A stretch of 64,000 bases of DNA, taken from assembly GCF_021869535.1 (NCBI RefSeq), contig NW_026262581.1, forward strand, positions 112,620,771 through 112,684,770. The letters are read 5' to 3'. Position numbers and translations under genes: made by a program. Positions 12,716 through 25,140 of this stretch are shown piece after piece. Below the pieces are notes generated by a model. That model had not been told where the DNA came from and did not search any database. It was given only the letters and a program-made list of their open reading frames with translations. Each line of letters begins with the position of its first letter. Position 1 is the first letter of the stretch. The DNA comes from Mytilus californianus (Eukaryota > Mollusca > Bivalvia > Mytilida > Mytilidae).

Positions 12716-13764
12716 TTCGAAGAAGAGCACATTTGGGTCCCATAGGCATGACGATTGCCTGTTGAAAAATCGTCGTCCTAACGGAACAAATATGCTGTCA
12801 AAAAAAAAAAAGCTTTTTGGTGAAATGTGCGCTTATGTGCGCTTCATCTACTATTTGAATCAGTTTGTGTATTTTTTGTTACAGAGTATGATTTATTTGT
12901 ATCTTCGTCGGCCATTCCTTTTTTATGAAACAAAGCTCAATCGTCTAAGTTAAGAATGAGGAGTATACTAGTATTGAGTGTAGAAAAGTAAGTTGTTTAT
13001 TCTATTGCAAGAGGACAGAGGCTAAGATTGTATGTACTCTTAACAGATCTTTAGCATTTTTTAGTATCCACATCTTATTTACACTGCTCCTAGAGTAAGT
13101 AGTTTCATAGTTATTCTGTACTTGGGTACTTATTGAGGACCCTTTTTGGTAGACTTATTTTTGTACTCATATGAAGCAGAATTCATATACAAAATATTCT
13201 TAAGGACAACATAAAAAGCCTCTTTCAAAGTTCTTTGGTTTCACTTTCAGATATATTGATGTCTTTTCGCTTAATAACCTGCATTTCAGTGAGTGCTTGT
13301 ATATCATATATCCCAGTGGACTTGAGATAAGGACACAACCGAAACTAAAACACTGAAATTTTAACTTTTGATTTAAGATTTCAATTTATATCAGTTTTAA
13401 AGATAAGATAATGCAAAATTATAAACGAGCATTTGTTTTACACATGGCGTCACAAAAAAAAAATAAACCAGCGGTGATGTCACGAAAAAGATACATTCTA
13501 CATGCATCTTGAAAAATAGTGTTTGGTCATCTTGCAGAGGTTTTGGAACCGCAAAAAAAAGCAATTGTAATTTTATTGAAGAAAAATTGGCATATCTCCG
13601 TAAATATTCATAATATTTCAAAGATATTACAGTTTAAACTTTGCTCATACTTTACGATTTTCTCAATCCAATATCACCTAGTTGAAACGCTTATCTTTTT
13701 GTTAGTCGAAGGGCTTTATGCGTACCTCCACTTTTACTGATTGTGTCCAATTTCCGTTTATGAC
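12716..13764. other. Non-coding stretch
   Basis: AT-rich sequence without a supported gene. The open frames at 12762-12953, 13397-13621 and 13519-13740 are short, rich in Phe/Tyr/Leu from AT bias, and overlap each other on opposite strands. Confidence 0.5.
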
Positions 13765-13990
13765 ATATTGACTGAGTGTGGATTCGCAGGCGGGTAGTGC
13801 GTGCATGGCAGCAGATGCTCAACCTGCATCCGTGCGTTCTAGCTTCTTATGGAGTTTATGCGATTCCCTCGGGTATTGTTTTTACCTTGGTTTGTATCTT
13901 CTTCATGGATGTATGAGATTTGAACATCGGTATACTGTGGTTGCCTCTGATTTGATTGCTGATAAACTAGAAGTTAATAATTTTGAAAGA
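13765..13990 (+). repeat. Dispersed repeat S, copy 1
   Basis: Shares with 20815-21015 (same strand) and 60755-60935 (opposite strand) the ordered landmarks 'gagtgtggattcgcaggcgg', 'tgattccctc', 'ttgccttgatttgtct' (variant here) and 'gagatttgaacatcggta'. Probably a piece of a retroelement body. The open frame across it (13778-14020) is not independently supported. Confidence 0.7.
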
Positions 13991-14699
13991 TGTTTCGTAG
14001 AGCATTTAGCAGACCCATAAATTTAAATTATTTGTAAGGATACTTATGTAATTTTGGGTATCCACTACAGTGAAGGCAGATCCAGTTCTTCATCTTTGGT
14101 TGAAATCCACAGGATCATAGAACAGACCTATGATTGTTCAGGATTTCCTATTTGATAAGTGTCTTGGAAGTATATGTTGACTTTCCAAATGATTCGCCAA
14201 AACCTAATTGCTTTATCAAGCACTATTTACAAAGAAAACGATGTTGTTTGATGGTTTGACGGTTGTGGAAACACCATAATTGTCACGGAGGACGGACAGG
14301 TGTTAAGCAACATTTATGTCCTTGAAGATAGATGTAGTAAGAGTTTTCGTATACCCTTTCAGTTTTTTAGTTCTAATTTTTATCAACACAGCCTTAACCT
14401 ATTTACAAAGTGTATCTATTTCTTCTTTTTCACGTTAAGTCCATTGCTTGGTATAAGATTCGACTGAATCATTTAGTATCTAAAGTGATGTTTCCAGTTA
14501 ATTGATTTAGGCTAACGGTATATGTAGGCCTTTGGTAAGCACATTTCGCAGTGAAGTGTTGTTGAAAATGTTCAGGTCACAATTAATAACATGACCAGCC
14601 TTATTTCTTTTTATTTGAAAACTGATTGTTTAAACAAATATAAATTCTGTTAGTACTCATTAAAGATATAAAGTCTAGAATGTGCATTTCAAATTTCAA
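13991..14699. other. 3' flank of the 14700-16331 gene
   Basis: No gene. On the minus strand an AATAAA signal lies at 14615-14610, about 85-90 bp beyond the stop codon of the gene at 14700, and would serve as its polyadenylation signal. Confidence 0.55.
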
Positions 14700-16331
14700 T
14701 CAATCAATGTAGTCGTATATCATATTATCCACATCACTATTATAACATCCCGCGAGGTATGCTCTGTCTAACACAGCAGTATAATGGTCATCAGAACTGC
14801 CAAGATTTGAAATGGTGGAGTCTTCCATGTTCCAATATTTAAAAGGATTATTTTCTTCGTCATAAAAATCACAAGAATTTTCCTCATCACAGCCATTATA
14901 CAAATGTCCTTCTTTCTGGTATGTTAGATCATAACATCTGAAATCATCAACAGAATTGTCAGAAGAGTCGTATGCAATATCATAGCTTTCTCTGCTTGAA
15001 TGCTGAAAATCTCCCGTTGAAAGACAGGCCTCTCTCAGGGCTGCAGTGCTTGAGATTTTCTTTGGTGAATAATTGAAGCGATCATTGTCTGAAAGGTCTG
15101 AATTTTCGTCGTCTGGTTCATAGGAATCATCATCATTTGATTCGTCGGAACTTTCTTCGTCCGAGCTGTCGGAACTTTCATCAAACGAGTTCATTTTAAT
15201 GTTATCAGGACTCTGACTATCATCCGAGATGTCGGATTCGTATTCATAACAATATTCATATTCATCTTCAAAATCGGAACCAGTGTCATGATAATTGTAG
15301 TTGTTTAATTTAGGATAGGAATGAACATTTTTCTTCGGATGAAAAGAATAATACTTCTCGTATTGTTGGTAAATACTAGAAGTCACGAAAGGATCATCGG
15401 TTTTAGCAAGTCGAACTTTCTTACTGAAATTAGAACGATTAGAATCAATGCACATGTTTTCTGTATTTTTTATTGATGTTGTCTTGCATGCCAAAGTCTG
15501 ATTCAAATTTCCAAGTCTTGAAAACTTGCTAATACTTTTATAAGGTGTGTATCTGGAACTCTGATGCAGTGACAACCTCTTGGGTAGAACGTCTAATGTA
15601 TTATGGGAACTAACAGAGCTCAGTACTACAAACTCGTTAATAGATGGATTGTTTCTGCAGACATGTGAAAAGGGTGATTTTTTTAGCGGAGTATCATTCA
15701 TTTTCTTTCCCATGTCATCTAAATCTAGAAACCCCATACAATGATTGAATGCCCTAGAAATCCTATCAGGCTGGATCATGCCATATGGACTCCCTTTGTT
15801 AGTGTCGACCGGTTTTATAGGTTGATCATTACACTCTAATATTTTTTTGTCTCTGAATGTGCCATCTGTTATGCCTCCAATTTGATTATTTGCATGGTGT
15901 TTAACAACTGGCCCAGTAAATATATCCTTATTGCTTTGTTTCTCTGGGATTTTAATGCTGTCAACCTTGCTGTGCCAAACACCTCCAGGATTTCTACCTC
16001 TACAGATACTCACGTCGGTACCTCCGTTTGTTGAAGAGCGTTTCCTAGAATCTATGCTGTGTATGATATAAACTGGAATTTCTGTACATTTTTGTAATTT
16101 TTCAAGGTGTTTGAATATCCACAATCTTCTATTATCTGCTGTCCACCATTTTCCATTCTCCTTCATAACACTTATTTTTGGAATGCTTTCAATGCTAATT
16201 CTTCCCTCGGCTAAATCATCAAGAGTGTCTCCAATAGTTTTACTTCTATGAATGGTACGCCTCCCGAATATGCTACTTATCGAAGACTGTGTAAAGTAAA
16301 TTTCAGACGGTCGCAAGTTCATTTTTAACAT
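14700..16331 (-). CDS. Intronless gene: 'DNRRLW'-domain protein with acidic tail
   Basis: A single uninterrupted frame of 543 codons. Residues about 6-92 look like a compact domain: 'LRPSEIYFTQSSIS' (6-19), 'TIGDTLDDLAEG' (about 33-44), then 'IPKISVM' and 'KWWTADNRRLWIFKHLEKL' with 'IPVYIIH' after it. From memory this order (a 'ps.I.fsq.SI' strand-helix, 'IP.I.V', a Gly/Asn-Arg-Arg box, a helix, 'I.V.') is that of ParB/sulfiredoxin-fold domains, in which the usual GGHR box would be DNRR here; this is a tentative assignment. Around 112-118 is 'GRNPGGVW'. The remainder is low-complexity, with a strongly acidic Ser/Asp/Glu block at about 360-435 ('DSSDEESSDESNDDD'). ATG at 16331 is used; the Met at codon 4 is an alternative. 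No introns, unlike the other genes here, which suggests a retro-derived, transferred or TE-derived origin. A polyA signal lies at 14615-14610. Function unknown. Confidence 0.75.
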   Translation of the reverse strand: MLKMNLRPSEIYFTQSSISSIFGRRTIHRSKTIGDTLDDLAEGRISIESIPKISVMKENGKWWTADNRRLWIFKHLEKLQKCTEIPVYIIHSIDSRKRSSTNGGTDVSICRGRNPGGVWHSKVDSIKIPEKQSNKDIFTGPVVKHHANNQIGGITDGTFRDKKILECNDQPIKPVDTNKGSPYGMIQPDRISRAFNHCMGFLDLDDMGKKMNDTPLKKSPFSHVCRNNPSINEFVVLSSVSSHNTLDVLPKRLSLHQSSRYTPYKSISKFSRLGNLNQTLACKTTSIKNTENMCIDSNRSNFSKKVRLAKTDDPFVTSSIYQQYEKYYSFHPKKNVHSYPKLNNYNYHDTGSDFEDEYEYCYEYESDISDDSQSPDNIKMNSFDESSDSSDEESSDESNDDDSYEPDDENSDLSDNDRFNYSPKKISSTAALREACLSTGDFQHSSRESYDIAYDSSDNSVDDFRCYDLTYQKEGHLYNGCDEENSCDFYDEENNPFKYWNMEDSTISNLGSSDDHYTAVLDRAYLAGCYNSDVDNMIYDYID

Positions 16332-16680
16332 TTTGTTTTTACCAACAAAAAATCAATAACATCCGTATGTCAAAAACAGGACTTATTTAAGTTTTCTGAA
16401 TTCAAAGCTACTTTCATTTTCAGTTTAACACTATTCACCGTTGTGCATGAATGTTATCGCTGAATGTCTGTTCTATATTATAATAGAATTATCTCAAAAT
16501 ACATCTTTGACGAGTCGATGGATAAACGATGTTTGTTCATTTCTATTTCGAACGGAACCTGCTATTCCTAATGAGACATTCGTTTGCAATAAAGCAGCTC
16601 GTGATAAACTAACTGTGCTCCTCTTCTTCCTTTATCATATGAGGTAGACTTTAGACAGTTCAGACAGGAGCTTCTCATGA
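16332..16680. other. 5' flank of the 16331 gene
   Basis: About 350 bp between the gene and the tandem-repeat element at 16681. It should hold the promoter, but I see no clear TATA or initiator motif. The 68-codon frame on the plus strand (16441-16647) has no support. Confidence 0.4.
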
Positions 16681-17108
16681 ACAAGAGTGCACATGCTGAA
16701 ATGTTTCGTCTGCTTTACTGACAATTGATTTTAGGTTGATAATCTTAAATATAAAGCTTTACTACAAGTATCACATAAACTTAAAATGATCCAAGAAAAT
16801 GAGATCAAGGTCTGATAAACCAAATAGGAAATACATGTACACCTTACAATCATTGCATACACCAAATACAGTTGACCTATTGATTATAGTTTCGAAGAAT
16901 CGAACTTAACACGGAAAACTTAACATTGACCAATGAACCATGAAAATGAGATCAAGGTCAGATGAACCATGCCAGACAGACATGTACACCTTACAATCAA
17001 TCTATGCATTAAATACAGTTGACCAATTGCTTATAGTATATAAGAAACAAACTTAACCATGAAAACTTAACATTGACCAATGAACCATGAATATGAGGTC
17101 AAGGTCAT

Positions 17109-18372
17109 ATGATACCTACCAGACAGACCCGGAAATCACTATGTGATCCGTGTAAACTCATCGAACCTTTAAACAAACTTATTAGTAAAGGTTATCTTAC
17201 CAATGTGGTAATTAGATCTTTGAATATAGTTTACATTGGCACTAATATCGATTTTGTCATCAGCAAATTAAAACATAACGAAATTTGTATTCTTTTCAAA
17301 CGGGATGTATAAAGACACACCCACGATCGTTTTGATCTATAAAGAGGTTAAACTCCTAACTATCCTACTGTCTGTCGATACATTTATTTTTGGCATTGCA
17401 CTAATCATGTCTTCTTTGACTGTCCATGACGTTAAACTACTAAATCCCTGGGATGTGTTTTAGTTGATTTTAGTCTCTGATGCATGATTTTTTATTATTA
17501 ATTGTTTTGGCTTTTAACTAGCTGTCAGTAACTGCGAGTACTCTCAAATCGTACTTTCTTGTTTATTTGACCTGTTGATACTAATTGTATTGCTTTTTTG
17601 TTATTTAATGTTATTCAGGGTTATATCTGGTCTATATACCAGCTTTGATAAGTGTTTGGTATTTCACTTCGTACTATGAACATCAAAATTATTTATTTTG
17701 TAAAAATATTTCCTTTCTCTATTGGTACTGTACACGTATACCTAACAACAAAATTATTTTCATTTACCTGTGTTTAAAGTTATTGCAAATGGCTGATTGT
17801 TTTGTTCGAGCATATTGTTTTTCTTTAATTGTTTAACATTTCATACCGAAAAACATGTTACTTTAATTATTCTTCCCTTAGTTTATTTATTTTGTATTTA
17901 CATTGTATCATAGGTCAAATGTATATGTTCAATATATGTTCAATGGTGTTAATATGTCCTTTGATTGAGTTAAGCTATTTCAGTTGATATTTTATAGTGT
18001 GTCTTTCTATGTTGTGATGTTACACTATTGTTTCAGAAAAAGGATGAAAGGTTTGGTACCATTAAAACGTTTAAACCCGCTGCATTTGTTTGCACCTGTC
18101 CTAAGTCAGGAATTTGATGTTCAGTAGTTGTCGTTTGTTGATGTGGTTCATAAGTGTTTCTCGTTTCTCGTTTTTTATATAGATTAGACCGTTGGTTTTC
18201 CCGTTTGAATGGTTTTACACTAGTAATTTTTGGGGCCCTTTATAGCTTATTGTTCGGTGTGAGCCAAGGCTCCGTTTTGAAGACCGTACTGTGACCTATA
18301 ATTGTTTACTTTTATAAATTTTGACTTGGATGGAGATTTGTCTCATTGGCACTCATACCACATCTTCTTATA
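17109..18372 (+). mobile_element. 5'-truncated retroelement 3' end
   Basis: A 1.26-kb insertion inside tandem-repeat element A. It ends with 'gttcggtgtgagccaaggct', 'gaccgtactgtgacctata' and 'tcattggcactcatacc', followed by 'acatcttctta'. The same terminus appears, inverted, at 4525-4660. Its first part has a short coding-like frame (17109-17312) that stops at 17310. I recognise the tail as a very common mussel repeat. No intact protein remains. Confidence 0.7.
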
Positions 18373-19439
18373 TCTATACACCTTACGATCAATCCATACA
18401 CCAAATATAGTTGTCCTATTGCTTATAGTTTAAGAAAAACAGACCAAAACACAAAAACTTAACACTGAGCAATGAACCATGAAAATGAGGTCAAGGTCAA
18501 ATAAAATCTGCAAAACTGACATGTACATCGTAAAATATTTCCATACACCAAATATAGTTAACCTATTGCATATAGTTTTAGAAATAAAAAGACCAAAACA
18601 CAAAAAATTAACAAAACCACTGAACCATGAAAAAAAAAGCACTTGTTGTTAGTTTCTGAATCCTATATGTGAATGTGAATATATTTTGTAATTCGTTTAT
18701 TTCATAATAAAATATTGTTTACACTAACCATGAAAATGAGGTCAAGGTCAGATGACCCTGCCAGTTGGACATGTACATCTTACAATCATTCCATACACCA
18801 AATATAGTAGACCTAATGCTTATAGTATCTAATATATGGACTTGACCACGAAAACTTAACCTTGTTAACTGATCCATGAAATGAGGGTGAGGTCAGATGA
18901 AAACTGTCTGACAGGCATGAGGACCTGCAAGGTACGCACATACTAAATATAGTTATCATATTATTCATAATAAGAGAGAAATTAACATCACAAAAAATCT
19001 GATTTTTTTTTTCAAGTAAATATAACCAGAAGAAAAGTGACGTTAGGAACTTTTACTTTAATTTGCAAAGTGCTTTATATGAACTCTCGTTTTGAATTGA
19101 ATATTTATATGAACTCTCGTTTCAGTAAATTGAATATATATATATATATGAACTCTCGTTTTAAATTGAATATTTCTCATTTTAGTTTTAAGTTGAATAT
19201 TTCTTGTTTTAAATGTTTCTTTATTCTTAAATATAATGTTTCTTTATTTCAAATACTCAAAGAGATTATAGATTTACTATTTTACAACTTCACCGATGGC
19301 AGTTAAAAGTGCGAAAGATTATACATGTATCTTACACTCGAACTACAAAAGAAGCAATTACCGCTATTTTACCAAGTTTAGCCGGAGGACAATAGTCCGA
19401 TTATTATTACATAAGATTGGACAATAATATATATTTTAT

Positions 19440-20345
19440 GAGGGTTCATTCCCTCTATTCCCACTTTTTATAAATCTGGTAAGAAAAGTTAATATTTCAT
19501 GTGGGAATAGGGGGAAAAATTGTGCAAACAAAGGATTATATTGTACAAACATTTTTTAATCAATTGTTAATTGACCAGTGTTGTTTCTTTATTAGGACAG
19601 ATAATAAGTTATTTTTGCATCTGTATGAATTCTGGTTTTTTGTAAACAAAATAAATATGAAAGAAATTAAAACAAATATAAGTAAATTATTTTATTTCTT
19701 TAATAACACAAATTCAACTGTAGATTCAAGCAAGCATAATATAACACAAATTATACAACAGCACTAAATCAAATCACACATTGTAGCACATACATTAGAC
19801 AATCTATTCCACGTGAAGAAGGTGGGAGGCTGCATCACCAAACTCTAACTCAGTCTATTAAAATTATTCAAATCTGACTGCTCATGCTTTGAAGTAAAGT
19901 TAACAGTTTTCACCCAATATTTTACATCTTTGATTATTGGTCCAAGTAATTATATTTTAAGAGTATACTTTTATTCCACATCTGAAGATTATATTTGGTT
20001 ATAATATTATTTATATCATGATTTATTTGTAAAGCAGACAATTCTTTAAGGTTACAAATTCAAAAATTTAAAAATAAATCTTACTCCAATCTATTTATCA
20101 TAATTATTCTTTATTTTTAAATATTTCTTCGACGAAAAAAGAAATAAACAAGGTATTATACATAAACAGTGTACCAAATATGTTATGTTTTAAAAAACAG
20201 GTAAATCTTAGGTGACATTCTCATTAACCTTGATTGTTATAAAAACAAATTATTTATCAAAACATCTATTGTCATTTGCATGTGGGAATAGAAGGAATAG
20301 TATTTTTAAAAAGTGGGCCGATAGGAGGAAGACACCTTTATGAGA
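19440..20345. mobile_element. Possible non-autonomous element with imperfect inverted ends
   Basis: The left side ('ggttcattccctctattccc' then 'actttttata') is an imperfect inverse of the right side ('aaaaagtgggccgatagg', 'aggaagacacc'). Inside, 'catgtgggaatag' occurs as a direct pair at about 19498 and 20279. The interior is AT-rich with an open frame of 88 codons (19501-19767) that has no recognisable domain. Low certainty. Confidence 0.35.
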
Positions 20346-20814
20346 ACCTTTTATAATGTTTTAATACCCTTATCTTGGAATTAATTTATGTTTTGTAAAC
20401 TGTTGCTTGAGCAGTCTTCCCCTAGCTCCCAAGCTATACACTTGTGAATAAATTTGTATATATTGTATACGGTCTTGCGTTTAAAGCAGCCACAGTGTCG
20501 ATTATAGACCAACAGACTTTAATGTAACCCGTGCCGAAATTCACGGGGTTATATAGTCACTGAACCATGAAAATGAGGACAAGGACAATGGACATATGAC
20601 AGACGGAAGCTTCATAACATAAGGCATCTATATTAAATACAAAGCATGGAGCATCTAGGTCTTCCACCTTCAACTTTGGAAATGTAAAGTTTTTAAGTAG
20701 TAAGTTAACGCCGCCGCCGGATCACTATCCCTATGTCGAGCTTTCTGCGACAAAAGTCGTAGGCTCGACAAAAATGAAATAAAGCTAGCATTATAACTTT
20801 CGGTTCCGTTATAC

Positions 20815-21015
20815 CGATTGTCAAATTTTGACTAAGTGTGGATTTGCATGACGGGTGGTGCATACAAAGCGGAAGACGCTTATTCTGTCGACGCACCCGT
20901 CTCGCTCATTTTGAAGTTCTTGTGATTCCCTCAGTTTTTGTTTCTTGCCTTGATTTGTCTCTTCTAAATCGAGTTACGAGATTTGAACATCGGTAAACGA
21001 TTGTCGCATTAACAT
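20815..21015 (+). repeat. Dispersed repeat S, copy 2
   Basis: Follows directly after the hairpin end of element A. Landmarks shared with 13765-13990 and, inverted, 60755-60935: 'ctaagtgtggatttgcatg', 'ttctgtcgacgcacccg', 'gtgattccctca', 'ttgccttgatttgtctctt', 'gagatttgaacatcggtaaa'. Confidence 0.75.
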
Positions 21016-21464
21016 ATAGATGTTGTCCTGTCACTAAATAATTCGAAGATTGGTGACTATGTTGAACGCATCTGTTCCATCGAACTTGAAAAAGGGATAC
21101 CAAAGATAGTTAAGTCTGCCTCATACTTTGACTTTAATCTAAAAATTGACATTGAATTTCACTGATTTTTTACTTTCCATGTGTAAAATGACGAATGTCA
21201 CATGTGGAGCATGATGGATGTCCGTGTTTACGTCCACAATTACGGTTTTGGTGTGCAGTGTATCTTTAGAAGTTTACCATGTGCTATCAGAAAAAGATCA
21301 TATACCTCATATAATTTTCAAGTCTCTTTTCAACGTTTAATATTAAAATTTTGTTTCAAGAAACTTTAAGGTTAAGAATGATAAAACTTTGTGTATGGGT
21401 ACATCTATGGGAGTATAAATAATAGGTCATACCCACGGAGGAATGAACAGGAGTGGACACGCTC

Positions 21465-21650
21465 AATTGCATGACCAATGAACCATGAAAAGGGTTTAAA
21501 AGTCAGGTGACTTCAGTCAGACAGACATGTATACCGTACAGTGATTCTATGAAACAAAGAGTGCTGAACTTCTCTTTAAGTGACGGAGAAACTGACCTTA
21601 GCAGGAAAACTTAACGTTAACTATTAAATAATAATAGCATGGTCATGTCA
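21465..21650. repeat. Isolated 147-bp-type repeat unit
   Basis: Reads 'gaccaatgaaccatgaaaag' ... 'cagacagacatgtataccg' ... 'aaaacttaacgtta', a diverged unit of the core repeat of elements A and B. Confidence 0.6.
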
Positions 21651-21867
21651 GGCTGGGTCTATTATACTAATTCAGACAGAAATGCATATCTTGAAACGTT
21701 TCTATAGGCCATAATATAATTAGATAAGTAGAGTTTAGTTGAATCCTCATGTTAATGTGAAAGCATCAGGGATAATATTAGGCTCATGCAAAATGTAATT
21801 TATTCTGTCAGTTTGCAGGATGACATTTCATCCTACTCGGACACATTATTTTGATAAAGGTCCGAGC

Positions 21868-23012
21868 AATCTTTAAAAGACTCTAAAAGGTCTGATCCTT
21901 GGCGGAGGAGCAAAGAATCAAGTCCCGGTACTATCAGGCGTCCCCCAAGGCACAGTTCTTGGACCTCTATTGTTTCTAACCTACATAAATGACATGCCAG
22001 AAACATCAACGTCATCTGAAACAAAACTTTTTGCAGACGATAGCCTACTTTTTAGAACAATAAACAACCAGGCAGACAGCGACCTTTTGCAAAAAGACTT
22101 AACATCATTGGAAGAATGGGAGAATAAATGGCAAATGAGTTTTAACGCCAAAAAATGCATAGTTATCAGAATAACGCAGAAGAACAAAGAAGTGAGAGAT
22201 ACATCATATAAACTCCACGGACACACACTAGACAATGTTGATGCAAGCAAATACTTAGGCGTAACTATCAGCAACAACCTATCCTGGGATAGACACATTG
22301 ATAATATTGTAGGCAAAGGAAATAAAACATTGGGATTTATCCGAAGAAATCTGAAAGACTGCACAAAACCAGTAAAAGCAGCAGCATATACAGCCATGGT
22401 AAGACCTTCAGTGGAATATGCCTGCACAGTTTGGGATCCATCGAGCCAAAAAAAGATCAAATCATTAGAACAAGTTCAAAAAAGAGCAGCAAGATTTGTT
22501 CATAATAACTACTCAGACCGAACACCTGGCTGTGTAACACACATGGTTAAACAATTACAGTGGGAAAGCCTGGAAGAACGTAGGAAAACCAACAGACTAT
22601 GTATGCTATTTAAAATCCAGCACGGGCTAATCGATATAGATAGACAACAATATCTAATACCCAACGACAGTCGGACCAGAGGTATAGGCCGCTTCTACCA
22701 AGAGAGAACAAAAACCGACACCTATGGACAGTCATTCTTCCCAAAGACCATCAGGGATTGGAATCAACTTCCAGCTAAAACAACATCGACTGACTCGATA
22801 GAGGGATTCAGAGCTGCTCTGAAAGCAGGATCTGGAAGGAAGTAAACAGCATAGCGTGTACATAATTTTAATTGTAAATTGGCGAACGTTTTAAATGTAA
22901 ATAACCTTGAGAAGACTTGTTGCCTTGCCCGGCACTGCGCTAAGTTTTCGCGGGACCATACACATTCAAAATGAATTCGGTTCCTTACTTGGAAGAAGAA
23001 GAAGAAGAGAAT
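21868..23012 (+). pseudogene. 5'-truncated LINE, C-terminal reverse transcriptase and 3' end
   Basis: From about 21868 the frame reads 'GVPQGTVLGPLLFLTYINDM' and then, in the long frame from 21970 to 22845, the catalytic 'FADD' box (22030), 'WQMSFNAKKC', 'YLGVTISNNLSWDRHI' and a C-terminal domain with 'VEYACTVWDP' and 'QVQKRAARFV', ending 'WNQLPAKT'. This is the RT-to-C-terminus of a Jockey/CR1-like LINE; the catalytic residues are present but everything N-terminal is missing. The element ends in a GAA microsatellite tail (about 22995-23012). The 291-codon frame without a stop suggests a fairly young insertion. Confidence 0.9.
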
Positions 23013-23867
23013 ACAAGCCAAGTTTTGAAGTTTCTGGTTCACCCCAGATGATGAACAAACCATGATATACTGCACTCAAGCTAGGCACGCTAATACCACA
23101 CCATCAAAGGAGTCTGAAAATTTGAACTGACAAAAAATTAAAGCCTTAGAATGATCTAGAATGTGACAACACAGTGACGGGGGATAGACAAAGATATTGA
23201 TGATAAGAACAAAAACATTATGCCCTTTGCAACTTCTTTGCATAGGGGTACAATCTGGATGGTTCTGAAAATTGCACTGATCCTGTTAAAAGACGGGCTT
23301 TAAATGGAATGGGCTTAGATCTAGTCCTGGTGACTGCCAACCCCTGAAGGTACCATCCAAAATACAGCCAGGCCCTTTCCTAAATAAGATGTTAGTGAAT
23401 TTCCATTTATAAATCATGCAATTAGACAAAAAAACTTAATAAGGTTGTGACTGCCTCAGGTAAAGCTGACATTAGATAAATCGATCTACCCTATTAAGAC
23501 AATTTTTTTCTATAGATGTTTTATACATTTTGCCATCCAAACTTTGGTCACAAGTATTCTTGATTATGGTTATTCCAACAACACATGTCGTTAGCACTAC
23601 TGAGGCAGCATCATACATTTATATTAAAGAGATTTTTGGGCACCAAAATGCAGCTGATGACCGGTTATCAATTACAGTAGTTTAGAAACTAACTTATTTA
23701 TTATAACAATAATGTTAATGAGACAACATGAAAATGCATCAATTAAATAAATTAAATGCTAGAAGGAAGCAATAGCAACTGGGAAAAGTGTATCCTCTGG
23801 GACTGAAAGTGCACAAGCAGTGGTAATGAACCAGTTGAAATAAAAAACAAATGATATAATTTGGGTG
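23013..23867. other. Non-coding stretch
   Basis: No supported gene. A few patches (around 23230-23400) have a coding-like base composition but contain frequent stops in all frames; perhaps an old retroelement remnant. Confidence 0.4.
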
Positions 23868-24085
23868 TATACCGAATCATAAGGAGTCAAGGTCAGGTGA
23901 CAGACGGATATGTTACCATTACAATCATTCTATACACTGAATATAGGTGACAAATGCACAAACCATTTGTATAAAGCTTCATATATTTCAGAAGGTAGCA
24001 GAGCTGGAAAACTACTTATAGTAGTAGAGCAATTTACCTAATCATGAAAACTTAACATTGACAACTGAACCATACAATGAGGTAA
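23868..24085. repeat. Diverged 147-bp-type repeat units
   Basis: Contains 'aatcataaggagtcaaggtc', 'cattacaatcattctataca' and 'atcatgaaaacttaacattg', the landmarks of the element A/B core unit, in the same orientation as copy A. Confidence 0.6.
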
Positions 24086-25140
24086 ATCATCTATATATAT
24101 TATTCATATAGAGGGGTCTTTTCAAAGTGACTTTTCAAGCTAAGTTTGGTAAAAGCTTAAATACAGTTTAAAAGGTATCCAGAAACCAAAATGTTGTCCC
24201 TAATTTAGTCCATCAGATAGCTGTTGTGACTTTTAACTCTGTCCTAGTAATTTCAAAAATCAATAAGGGTCTTTCCAATTGAAATTATCAAACAAAGTTT
24301 TGTAATGATTTTATGTACGCTTTAAAAAATATTATTTGAAAACTAAAATTTTCTCCTTTTATCAGTCTTTTAATCGTCGCTGTGGCCTTGACCTTTGACC
24401 CAATGACCTTGAAATCAACACAGGTCTATTTCACTCAAAAGATACATTATCCTCTTAAGACTGGTGAAGATCTGATTCATGGCTCTAAAGATATCATCCA
24501 GAACCTTGACCTCAACCTTTGAAATTCTGACCCAATAATCAATAGGGATCTAGTTCTTTCTAAAGAAAATTTTTCAACTTGTTTTTTGGGAAAGTTGGAC
24601 AAAAGAGATCATCTGAAAACTATAACCTGGCCTCGAAATCAGCCTTATTAATTGCTTCTGTGGATTTGCCCTATGGCCTATGATCTTCAATTAAATAAAA
24701 AAAGGGATATTCTTGACCCCATATGGCATATTAAACAAAGTTTGGTAAGTATATTGTTATTGGCTCAAATTTTTTTGTCCAGAAACTGAATTGTTTATAT
24801 ACCAACAGCTGGACAGCATTCAACAATTTATGGTTTGAAAGTATTTGTCTGGAAACTAAATTGTTTACATACAGTATGTGGACATCATTCATCAAATTAA
24901 ACTATGTTGCAACTCTGCTTATAATGTATTACTCATACCATATACACAATTCAATAGTTTTCACAAAGATCCATTTAAGAAATGCATGAATGCCAATGTT
25001 ACATCACACTTAATTATAATGGCCTATCAAAAGTACCTTTTTCAGAATTATCCTCTTTTTAGAAATTGTTACAAATATTGTTGATGCTATTATTGGCATT
25101 GTTGTAATATATAAAATATGAAATATGTCAATACATTTAT
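24086..25140. other. Downstream flank of CDK20 with faint tandem structure
   Basis: Recurring phrases such as 'gaaactaaattgtttacata' (24850) and 'gaaactgaattgtttatata' (24783), and 'ccaatgaccttgaaatcaac' / 'acccaataatcaataggg', hint at decayed tandem repeats of a molluscan type. No gene is supported, and no clean AATAAA for CDK20 was found next to its stop codon. Confidence 0.4.

Larger units (their letters stand above)
16681..20769 (-). mobile_element. Tandem-repeat-core element with terminal hairpin (copy A), interrupted
   Basis: Inverse copy of 54499-56032. One end reads 'acaagagtgcacatgctgaa'; the other is the hairpin at 20735-20769 (GTCGAGC ... GCTCGAC with an inner GCGAC/GTCGC stem). 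The core is made of about 147-bp units containing 'accatgaaaatgaggtcaag' and 'gtacaccttacaatca', at 16785-17110, 18380-18960 and 20560-20640. It is interrupted by a retroelement tail (17109-18372) and by about 1.5 kb of other sequence (about 18970-20550). A CCG-rich stretch next to the hairpin is also shared with copy B. Confidence 0.8.

Noticed and set aside
21981-22460. 159-codon minus-strand frame
   Set aside because: Shadow of the LINE reverse transcriptase frame on the plus strand, which has the FADD and YLGV motifs.
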